A stretch of DNA of 12,552 nt from CALJIC01 sp039805565 (GTDB lineage Bacteria; Chloroflexota; Chloroflexia; Chloroflexales; Roseiflexaceae): positions 1 to 12,552 of the forward strand of contig JBDLTZ010000113.1 in NCBI GenBank assembly GCA_039805565.1. The letters run 5' to 3'. Position numbers and translations under genes: made by a program. The notes beneath the pieces were generated by a model, which saw only the letters and a list, made by a program, of their open reading frames with translations, ran no database searches and was not told the origin of the DNA. Positions 6,227 through 12,552 of the stretch are shown in pieces; positions within the stretch are counted from its first letter, which is position 1; every line of letters begins with the position of its first letter.

Positions 6227-9200
6227 ATGACAGAACAGTTCTTCGACCGGCCGATCCTCAACTCGCCCTACACCGCCCCCTCCCGCCACTGGGAGCTCGA
6301 CGCGGACGGCCAGCCGACCAACCGCATCATGGACACGCGCCGGTCGGCGAAGTTCATCACGCCGGTCCCGAAGCCGAGGAAGCGTAAGCAGTCGAGCAGC
6401 GCGCCGCAGCAGGCCCAGATAGTGTTCGATGAGGGGCTCGGCCTCTCCACGGACGAGCAGCAGTACGACCCCACCTCGATCATCAACGCCATCCGCGACC
6501 GCGTGGACATGTGGCGCCGCCTGCCGGACCCCGCCTCCTGGCAGGTCACGCCGGAGACCGCGCGCCTCCTCCAGCACTGGCGCCACCACGAGTTCCAGGG
6601 CGTGCGCCCGTTCTTCTGCCAGGTCGAGGCGGTCGAGACAGCCATCTGGCTCGCCGAGGTCGCGCCCCAGTCGAGGCGCAACGATGACCTCCTCGGCCAC
6701 CTCCAGCGCGCTAACGAGCAGTCCAACCCCGAGCTGTTCCGCATCGCGCTCAAGCTCGCGACCGGCGCGGGTAAGACGACGGTTATGGCGATGCTGATCG
6801 CCTGGCAGACGGTGAACGCCGTCCGGCACCCGAGCAGCCGGCGCTTCACCCGCGGCTTCCTGATCGTCACGCCCGGCATCACGATCCGCGACCGCCTGCG
6901 CGTGCTCCAGCCGAACGACCCCGACAGCTACTACAAGGGCCGCGAGCTGGTGCCGAGCGACATGCTCGGCGACATCGACCGCGCCAAGATCGTCATCACC
7001 AACTACCACGCCTTCAAGCTGCGGGAGCGCATGCCGCTCGCCTCCGGCACGCGCTCGCTGCTCCAGGGTCGCGGCCCTGCCCTCCAGACGCTCGAGACCG
7101 AGGGCCAGATGCTCCAGCGCGTGATGCCCGACCTCATGGGCATGAAGAACGTGCTGGTGCTCAACGATGAGGCCCACCACTGCTACCGCGAGAAGCCGCA
7201 GAACGACGACCTCGATGAGCTCAAGGGCGATGAGAAGGACGAGGCGAAGCGCAATAACGAGGCCGCCCGCCTCTGGATCTCCGGCCTGGAGATGGTCAAG
7301 CGCACGCTCGGCCTCCAGGCGGTCTACGACCTCTCCGCCACGCCGTTCTTCCTGCGCGGCTCCGGCTACGCCGAGGGCACGCTGTTCCCCTGGACGGCCA
7401 GCGACTTCTCGCTCATGGACGCGATCGAGTGCGGCATCGTGAAGCTGCCGCGCGTGCCGGTGGCCGACAACGTGCCCGGCGGCGAGATGCCTAAGTTCCG
7501 CAACCTGTGGGAGCACGTGGGCAAGAAGCTGCCGAAGAAGGGCCGCAGCAAGGCCGGCCAGGGCCTCGACCCGCTGAACCTGCCCGCCGAGCTCCAGACG
7601 GCGCTCCAGGCGCTCTACGGCGGCTACCAGAAGATGTTCGCTGAGTGGCAGAGGACCGGCATCCGCGTCCCGCCGGTCTTCATCGTGGTCTGCAATAACA
7701 CCTCGACCTCGAAGCTGGTCCACGACTACATCGCCGGCTTCCACCGCACCAGCGAGGACGGCGCGACCGAGACGTACCACGAGGGGCGGCTGGCGCTGTT
7801 CCGCAACTTCGACGAGTACGGTAGCCGCCTCCCCCGCCCGCGCACGCTGCTGATCGACAGCGAGCAGCTCGAGTCCGGCGAGGCGCTCGACCCCGACTTC
7901 CGCGCGATGGCCGCCGATGAGATCGACCGCTTCCGCCGCGAGATCGTGGATCGTACCGGCAACCAGGCCGACGGCCAGAACATCACCGACCAGGATCTGC
8001 TGCGCGAGGTGATGAATACCGTGGGCAAGGAGGGCCGGCTGGGCGAGTCGGTGCGCTGCGTGGTGTCGGTGGCGATGCTCACCGAGGGCTGGGACGCCAA
8101 CACGGTGACGCACGTGCTTGGCGTGCGCGCCTTCGGCACCCAGCTGCTCTGCGAGCAGGTGGTGGGCCGGGCGCTGCGGCGTCAGTCCTACGACCTGAAC
8201 GAGGAGGGGCTGTTCGACGTCGAGTACGCCGACGTCTTCGGCATCCCCTTCGACTTCACCGCACAGCCGGTGGTGGTGTCGCCCCGCCCGCCGCGTGAGA
8301 CGGTGCGGGTGTACGCGGTGCGGCCGGACCGCGACGCGCTCGAGATCACGTTCCCGCGCGTGGCGGGCTACCGCGTGGACTTGCCCGAGGAGCGGCTGAC
8401 GGCCGTGTTCTCGCCCGACTCGGCGCTTGATCTGACGCCCGCGCTGGTCGGCCCCTCGGTCACGCACAACCAGGGCATCATCGGCGAGGGCGTGGACCTG
8501 ACGGTGAAGCACCTGGCTGATATGCGCCAGTCCACCATCCTGTTCCACCTCACCAAGCACCTGCTCTATACGCAGTACCGCGACCCCGGCGAGGAGCCGA
8601 AGCTGCACCTGTTCGGCCAGCTCAAGCGCATTGTCCGCATGTGGCTCGACGGCGGCTACCTGCGCTGCTCCGGCGGCACCTACCCGGCGCAGGTGCTCTA
8701 CCAGGAGATCGCTGACATGGCCTGCGAGCGCATCAAGGCGGCGATTACGGCCGCGATGGTGGGCGATCGGCCGATCAAAGCCACCCTCGACCCTTTCACG
8801 CCGGACGGCTCGACCAGCACCGTGAACTTCACGACCTCGAAGCCGACCCGCTGGCAGACCGACCCGCGCCGCTGCCACGTGAACTGGGTGGTGTGCGATA
8901 GCGACTGGGAGGCCGAGCTGTGCCGCGCGGCCGAGGCGCACCCGCGCGTGCGGGCCTACGTGAAGAACCAGGGCCTCGGGCTGGAGGTTCCCTACCGCCA
9001 CGGCTCCATCAAGCGCACCTACCTGCCCGACTTCATCGTGCAGGTGGACGACGGCCGCCCCGACCCGCTGAATCTGGTGATCGAGATCAAGGGCTACCGT
9101 GGCGAGGACGCGCGGGAGAAGGCCGAGACGATGCGCGCCTACTGGGTGCCGGGGGTGAACAACCTGGGCGCGTATGGCCGCTGGGCCTTCGCCGAGCTCA

Positions 9201-9286
9201 CCGACGTCTTCACGATCGAGGACAAGCTCATCACCCTGATCGACTCGTTTGTCCGCGCCGCGCCCGCCGCTGAAGCCGTGCTCTGA
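6227..9286 (+). CDS. res: Type III-like restriction endonuclease subunit (Res): SF2 helicase plus PD-(D/E)XK nuclease
   Basis: A 1019-residue DNA translocase-nuclease that would act with Mod to cut foreign DNA lacking methylation. Motifs: Walker A TGAGKTT (179-185), motif II DEAH (314-317), motif III SATP (370-373), TEGWDA (619-624) and motif VI EQVVGRALRR (643-652). A C-terminal nuclease has PDF (D935) and IEIKGY (E953, K955), the PD...ExK triad. All key residues are present, so it looks active. I chose the ATG at 6227, where TEQFFDRPILNSPY begins a protein-like N-terminus and AGGA lies four bases upstream. An in-frame ATG at 6167 would add 20 arginine-rich residues with no ribosome site. 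Mod follows 23 bases downstream, so the two are co-transcribed. NCBI's BPTD_3080-type restriction family has similar length and layout, but I cannot confirm membership. Confidence 0.88.
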   Translation: MTEQFFDRPILNSPYTAPSRHWELDADGQPTNRIMDTRRSAKFITPVPKPRKRKQSSSAPQQAQIVFDEGLGLSTDEQQYDPTSIINAIRDRVDMWRRLPDPASWQVTPETARLLQHWRHHEFQGVRPFFCQVEAVETAIWLAEVAPQSRRNDDLLGHLQRANEQSNPELFRIALKLATGAGKTTVMAMLIAWQTVNAVRHPSSRRFTRGFLIVTPGITIRDRLRVLQPNDPDSYYKGRELVPSDMLGDIDRAKIVITNYHAFKLRERMPLASGTRSLLQGRGPALQTLETEGQMLQRVMPDLMGMKNVLVLNDEAHHCYREKPQNDDLDELKGDEKDEAKRNNEAARLWISGLEMVKRTLGLQAVYDLSATPFFLRGSGYAEGTLFPWTASDFSLMDAIECGIVKLPRVPVADNVPGGEMPKFRNLWEHVGKKLPKKGRSKAGQGLDPLNLPAELQTALQALYGGYQKMFAEWQRTGIRVPPVFIVVCNNTSTSKLVHDYIAGFHRTSEDGATETYHEGRLALFRNFDEYGSRLPRPRTLLIDSEQLESGEALDPDFRAMAADEIDRFRREIVDRTGNQADGQNITDQDLLREVMNTVGKEGRLGESVRCVVSVAMLTEGWDANTVTHVLGVRAFGTQLLCEQVVGRALRRQSYDLNEEGLFDVEYADVFGIPFDFTAQPVVVSPRPPRETVRVYAVRPDRDALEITFPRVAGYRVDLPEERLTAVFSPDSALDLTPALVGPSVTHNQGIIGEGVDLTVKHLADMRQSTILFHLTKHLLYTQYRDPGEEPKLHLFGQLKRIVRMWLDGGYLRCSGGTYPAQVLYQEIADMACERIKAAITAAMVGDRPIKATLDPFTPDGSTSTVNFTTSKPTRWQTDPRRCHVNWVVCDSDWEAELCRAAEAHPRVRAYVKNQGLGLEVPYRHGSIKRTYLPDFIVQVDDGRPDPLNLVIEIKGYRGEDAREKAETMRAYWVPGVNNLGAYGRWAFAELTDVFTIEDKLITLIDSFVRAAPAAEAVL

Positions 9287-9296
9287 TTGTTGCGAT

Positions 9297-9302
9297 AAGG
9301 AA
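9297..9302 (+). promoter_or_regulatory. Ribosome binding site of mod
   Basis: AAGGAA lies seven bases before the ATG at 9310, within the 23-base gap after res. This is a stronger site than that of res, consistent with Mod being made in excess of Res as a protective methylase. Confidence 0.7.
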
Positions 9303-9309
9303 CGACCCT

Positions 9310-12114
9310 ATGCCTCGCCCCGCCAAGCAGCAGACCCGCGTCGAGACGCTCAAGCACGCCGAGGACCGGCGCCCGAACATCCCCACCGCCGAGTTCGAGT
9401 CGGTGATGGCCGATGAGGAGAAGCGCCCCATCCGCGTGGCCTATGAGCGCCGCAACCGCGACCTCGACCCGCAGCTGGTGTGGCGCGGCAAGGACGAGCA
9501 GGACTGGTCCGACCTGGTGGTGCCGGCGCCGCCGCTCTACATCCAGGAGAAGGTCCACCCCAAGGTGCTGATCGACGACCTGCTGCGCCAGAGCCAGGCG
9601 CGCTCCGAGGCCGCCCGCCCCGGCCAGCAGCTCGACCTGTTCGCCGACTTCAACGGCATCCCCGACACGGCCAGAGCCACCGAGTTCTACAAGCACGACG
9701 CGCGCTGGACCAACCGCATGATCCTGGGCGACTCGCTCCAGGTCATGGCCTCGCTCGCCGAGCGCGAGGGGCTGCGCGGCAAGGTGCAGTGCATCTACAT
9801 CGACCCGCCCTACGGCATCAAGTTCAACTCGAACTTCCAGTGGAGCACCACCAGCCGCGACGTGAAGGACGGCGCGCGCGACCACATCACCCGCGAGCCG
9901 GAGCAGGTGAAGGCGTTCCGCGACACCTGGCGCGACGGCATCCACTCCTACCTGACCTATCTGCGCGACCGCCTCACGGTCGCCCGCGACTTGCTCACGG
10001 ACAGCGGCTCGATCTTCGTGCAGATCGGGGATGAGAATGTGCACCGGGTACGGGCGCTGATGGATGAGGTGTTTGGGGAGGAGAACTTCATTGCACAAAT
10101 TGCTACGACTAAAACAGCGGGGCAAACTGACACATTGTTACCTTCTCTTTTTGACACAATCCTCTGGTTTTCTAGAACGAGATCAGCAAAGTTTCGGAGG
10201 CTTTTTAGAGAAAAAGGTGTTGGTTTTGATGAAATCGGCCAATATTACTATGTTCAGCAATTTGATGGTATAAGACGTCGATTGTCCGATGAAGAGATTA
10301 GATCTGGTAAATTTTCGGAGATAGGAGCGCCTTATCGCATTTCCGACATCTCATCCAACAAACCTTACAGCCTTGGGAGGGTTCCGTTTGCATTTCAGGG
10401 GAAAGATTATCTTCCCCCCGAAGGACGTTTTTGGACTCACAGCCCAGATGGTAGAAGTCGTTTGCAAAAGGCAGACCGAATTATCGCACTTGGGAAAAGC
10501 GTTCGATTTGTTGGCTTCCTGCGTGACGATCCTGTTTCGTCTATAAACAACCAATGGACAGATACTGGTGTCAGCGGATTTGGCGTCGACAAAGTGTATG
10601 TTGTGCAAACGAGTCCAAAAATCATTGAACGCTGCCTTCTTATGGCGACCGACCCCGGCGACCTCGTGCTCGACCCGACGTGTGGCAGCGGCACCACCGC
10701 CTACGTCGCCGAGCAGTGGGGACGTCGTTGGATCACCATCGACACCTCGCGCGTGGCGCTGGCGCTGGCGCGGGCACGCATTATGGGCGCGCGCTACCCC
10801 TACTACCTGCTCAAAGACTCGCCCGCCGGGCAGCGCAAGGAGGCCGAAGTCACGCGCACGGCCCCTTCGAGCGCGCCGACGTTCGGCAACATCCGCCAGG
10901 GCTTCGTCTACGAGCGCGTGCCGCACATCACGCTCAAGAGCATCGCCAACAACGCCGAGATCGACGTGATCTGGGACAAGCACCAGGCTATCCTGGAGCC
11001 GCTGCGGGCGAAGCTCAACACGGCTCTGGGCAAGCAGTGGGAGGAGTGGGAGATCCCGCGCCAGGCCGGGGCCGGCTGGCCGGCGGCGGCGACGCAGCTG
11101 CACGCGCAGTGGTGGGAGGGCCGCATCGCCCGCCAGCGCGATATTGACGCCTCGATCGCTGCCAAGGCCGAGTTCGAGTACCTCTACGACAAGCCCTATA
11201 GGGACGATGCTATCGTCCGCGTCGCCGGGCCGTTCACCGTCGAGAGCCTTTCGCCGCACCGCGTCCTGGCGGTGGACGAGAACGACGAGCTCATCCCGCA
11301 CGGTACGTTCATCAACGACGGCGGCGAGGGCTACGGCGACGGCGAGGCGTTCACCAGGGCCATCCTGGACAACCTCAAGAGCGCCGGGGTGCAGCAGGCC
11401 CACCGCGAGGACCGCATCACCTTCACTGCCCTCACCGGCTGGCCCGGCCGGTATATCTGCGCCGAGGGCCGCTACACCGAGAGCGCCAGCGGCAAGGAGC
11501 GCCGCGCCGGTATCTTCGTCGGCCCGGAGTTCGGCACCGTACCACGCGCCGACCTGGTGGCCGCCGCGCGCGAGGCCGGCGACGCGGGCTTCGACGTGCT
11601 GATCACCTGCGCCTTCAACTACGATGCCCACTCCGCCGAGTTCAAGCGCCTCGGGCGCGTGCCGGTGCTCAAGGCGCGCATGAACGCCGACCTGCACATG
11701 GCCGACGCCCTCAAGAGCACCGGCAGCGGCAACCTGTTCGTGATCTTCGGCGAGCCGGACATCGCCATCGAGCCGACCGAGGGCGGCCAGATCCGCGTGA
11801 CGATCCGCGGCGTGGACGTCTTCCGCCCGCAGTCGGGCGAGGTCCAGCCCAGCGGCCCCGACGAGATCGCCTGCTGGTTCATCGACACCGACTACAACGA
11901 GGAGAGCTTCTTCGTGCGCCACGCCTACTTCCTGGGCGCGGGCGACCCGTACAAGTTGCTCAAGACCTCGCTCAAGGCCGAGATCGACGAGGAGGCCTGG
12001 GCCAGCCTCTACGGCGACACCTCGCGCCCCTTCGACCGGCCGCGCTCGGGCCGCATCGCTGTCAAGGTCATCAACCACCTTGGCGACGAGGTGATGAAGG
12101 TGTTCAGCGTCTAG
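9310..12114 (+). CDS. mod: Type III-like adenine-specific DNA methyltransferase (Mod), extended form
   Basis: A 934-residue S-adenosylmethionine-dependent DNA methyltransferase that would supply sequence recognition and protection for Res. DPPY (165-168, in YIDPPYGIKF) precedes the cofactor motif LDPTCGSGTT (454-463), the beta-class order typical of N6-adenine type III Mod enzymes. Residues about 259-444 between them hold the expected target-recognition region and are encoded by markedly AT-richer DNA than the rest. Conserved methylase sequence resumes at MATDPGDLVLD. After the catalytic part comes a region of about 400 residues (about 530-934), including GPFTVESLSPHRVL and ending in EVMKVFSV, absent from the usual ~600-700-residue Mod proteins. 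Its role is unknown to me. The frame is intact across both composition breaks, so the gene should be functional. Confidence 0.9.
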   Translation: MPRPAKQQTRVETLKHAEDRRPNIPTAEFESVMADEEKRPIRVAYERRNRDLDPQLVWRGKDEQDWSDLVVPAPPLYIQEKVHPKVLIDDLLRQSQARSEAARPGQQLDLFADFNGIPDTARATEFYKHDARWTNRMILGDSLQVMASLAEREGLRGKVQCIYIDPPYGIKFNSNFQWSTTSRDVKDGARDHITREPEQVKAFRDTWRDGIHSYLTYLRDRLTVARDLLTDSGSIFVQIGDENVHRVRALMDEVFGEENFIAQIATTKTAGQTDTLLPSLFDTILWFSRTRSAKFRRLFREKGVGFDEIGQYYYVQQFDGIRRRLSDEEIRSGKFSEIGAPYRISDISSNKPYSLGRVPFAFQGKDYLPPEGRFWTHSPDGRSRLQKADRIIALGKSVRFVGFLRDDPVSSINNQWTDTGVSGFGVDKVYVVQTSPKIIERCLLMATDPGDLVLDPTCGSGTTAYVAEQWGRRWITIDTSRVALALARARIMGARYPYYLLKDSPAGQRKEAEVTRTAPSSAPTFGNIRQGFVYERVPHITLKSIANNAEIDVIWDKHQAILEPLRAKLNTALGKQWEEWEIPRQAGAGWPAAATQLHAQWWEGRIARQRDIDASIAAKAEFEYLYDKPYRDDAIVRVAGPFTVESLSPHRVLAVDENDELIPHGTFINDGGEGYGDGEAFTRAILDNLKSAGVQQAHREDRITFTALTGWPGRYICAEGRYTESASGKERRAGIFVGPEFGTVPRADLVAAAREAGDAGFDVLITCAFNYDAHSAEFKRLGRVPVLKARMNADLHMADALKSTGSGNLFVIFGEPDIAIEPTEGGQIRVTIRGVDVFRPQSGEVQPSGPDEIACWFIDTDYNEESFFVRHAYFLGAGDPYKLLKTSLKAEIDEEAWASLYGDTSRPFDRPRSGRIAVKVINHLGDEVMKVFSV
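10081..10645 (+). other. Low-GC block within mod covering the target-recognition region
   Basis: Hand count gives 237 G+C in 540 bases for 10081-10620 (44%), against 38/60 at 9901-9960 and 46/60 at 10741-10800. Codons shift to AAA, TTT, ATT and GAT, then return abruptly to GC-ending codons at about 10648 (GCGACCGACCCC). The left edge coincides with the conserved EVFGEENFIAQI segment and the right edge with the segment leading into methylase motif I. These are the sites where homologous recombination could exchange a specificity domain between mod alleles. Confidence 0.85.
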
Positions 12115-12119
12115 CAGGT

Positions 12120-12400
12120 ATGGGCGTGGAATGTCGCATCGCAGATACCTTCACCAGCAGCCTCGCTCAGCTGATGGCCCAGGAGCAGAAGGCGGTCAAA
12201 ACCACCGCCTTCGACCTCCAGATGAGTGCGGCCCAGCCGGGCATGCAGCTCCACCGCCTCGACCGCGCCAGAGACCCCAACTTCTAGTCGGCGCGCGTCA
12301 GCGGCGACATCCGCATCATCGTTACCCCATCCGGGCCGCGCTGGGCTACGGCGATGGTGCCGTGTCAGGCGAGGTGCGGGACGTCACGCCGCCCGCCAGC
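12120..12400 (+). pseudogene. Broken N-terminus of a helicase-type gene with RelE-like domain
   Basis: Five bases after mod the frame reads RIADTFTSSLAQLM, QKAVKTTAFDLQMS, GMQLHRLDRARDPNF, then TAG (12285-12287), then SARVSGDIRIIV in the same frame. I recognise this as the RelE/ParE-like N-terminal module found in a family of UvrD-type helicases, where the expected segment is NFWSVRVSxDIRLIV. The TAG sits exactly at the conserved tryptophan, so one G-to-A change (TGG to TAG) explains it. Similarity then fails, and a frame open from 12329 contains LGYGDGA and EVRDV, perhaps more of the same family after a frameshift or deletion. The start is ATG 12120 or, better, GTG 12126, with AGG seven bases upstream. 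No helicase motifs follow in the window. It was probably the third gene of the restriction operon. Confidence 0.65.
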
Positions 12401-12428
12401 GTCACACTGCCAACCCGCACGCCCCCTA

Positions 12429-12457
12429 TTGACGCCCCGCCCCTCCCCGCGTACCAT
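12429..12457 (+). promoter_or_regulatory. Sigma-70 promoter upstream of the last gene
   Basis: TTGACG (12429-12434), a 17-bp spacer and TACCAT (12452-12457) form a well-spaced promoter. Transcription would start near 12464, about 33 bases before the ATG at 12497. Spacing matches the promoter in front of res. It implies that a new transcription unit begins after the broken gene. Confidence 0.55.
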
Positions 12458-12496
12458 AGCCCCACGCAGCAGCACAGCGCGGAGCACCGCACCCAC

Positions 12497-12552
12497 ATGG
12501 CCGACCCCACCGACAACCCGCAGCACGAGGCCCCCGACCCGCTCACGGTGGG
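12497..12552 (+). CDS. Start of an unidentified protein, cut by the window edge
   Basis: An ATG at 12497 opens a frame to the window end, encoding 18 whole codons that begin MADPTDNPQHEAPDPLTV, a proline- and acid-rich N-terminus of the kind that often precedes a folded or membrane domain. GGAG at 12481-12484 lies 12 bases upstream, a longer gap than ideal. Support comes mostly from the promoter at 12429-12457. The same frame is open back to 12329, so this could instead be a continuation of the broken helicase remnant. No function can be assigned. Confidence 0.4.
   Translation, partial: MADPTDNPQHEAPDPLTV

Noticed and set aside
6038..9001. Very long open frame (987 codons) antisense to res
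   Set aside because: Composition is histidine-, arginine-, valine- and leucine-rich with no motifs. This is the usual antisense shadow of a GC-rich gene. The sense frame carries complete helicase and nuclease motifs.
9139..10125. Antisense frame across the res/mod junction
   Set aside because: It crosses a well-formed intergenic gap with a ribosome site on the other strand and has shadow-like composition.
10351..12078. Long open frame antisense to mod (575 codons)
   Set aside because: Same shadow effect. The sense strand has clear methyltransferase motifs, and the antisense product has no recognisable domain.
1446..12114. DISARM or BREX-type defence system
   Set aside because: A DUF1998-type helicase and a methylase are both present, but in separate divergent operons. 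No DrmB, DrmC, BrxC, PglZ or BrxL-like gene is visible, and the helicase resembles MrfA.

Overview
The window is high-GC bacterial DNA with five substantial protein-coding genes in two divergent blocks, plus several broken gene remnants. No rRNA, tRNA or CRISPR array was seen, so assignment is by gene style only. The group-1/2-like sigma factor, the YprA/MrfA-type helicase, the codon usage and the gene mix suggest a filamentous Chloroflexota (Chloroflexales-type) genome. That is a guess, not something the sequence proves.

Left block (positions 1-5372, minus strand apart from the first ~100 bases). Transcription runs right to left: a complete sigma-70 family factor (5349-4156), a DEAH-type helicase with a C-terminal four-cysteine DUF1998/MZB region (4124-1446), then a membrane-anchored coiled-coil RmuC-type protein (1345-116). 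The sigma and helicase genes are 31 bases apart. RmuC breaks off inside its conserved domain, exactly where the tail of a plus-strand, transposase-like gene enters from the left edge. This looks like the right end of an insertion sequence that cut rmuC. The sigma gene start is duplicated: an 18-bp direct repeat creates an 8-codon upstream mini-ORF whose stop overlaps the sigma start as ATGA.

Middle (5373-6226). About 850 bp lie between the divergent blocks with no intact gene. They hold a frameshifted remnant of a YgiT/MqsA-type zinc-finger antitoxin (about 5732-5899, minus) and a good plus-strand sigma-70 promoter (TTGCCC-17-TATAGT, 6007-6035) facing the restriction genes.

Right block (6227-12552, plus strand). 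This is a type III-like restriction-modification operon. The Res subunit (1019 aa) has a superfamily 2 helicase core and a C-terminal PD-(D/E)XK nuclease. The Mod subunit (934 aa) is a beta-class adenine methyltransferase with an extra C-terminal region of about 400 residues. Inside mod, the stretch between the DPPY motif and the FxGxG-like motif drops abruptly to about 44% GC. This is the position of the target-recognition domain, so the specificity region was probably swapped in from a lower-GC source by recombination. Directly behind mod is the broken N-terminus of a helicase-type gene with a RelE-like domain: it has TAG where the family has tryptophan, followed by a frameshift. A second promoter (TTGACG-17-TACCAT) then leads into a gene cut by the window edge.

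Overall, a DNA-repair/sigma cluster sits back to back with a restriction cassette in a region marked by insertion, domain exchange and gene decay. This is typical of an accessory or defence island edge. The strongest unexplained signals are the foreign block in mod, the duplicated sigma start with its leader peptide, and the association of a dedicated sigma factor with an MrfA-like helicase and RmuC.
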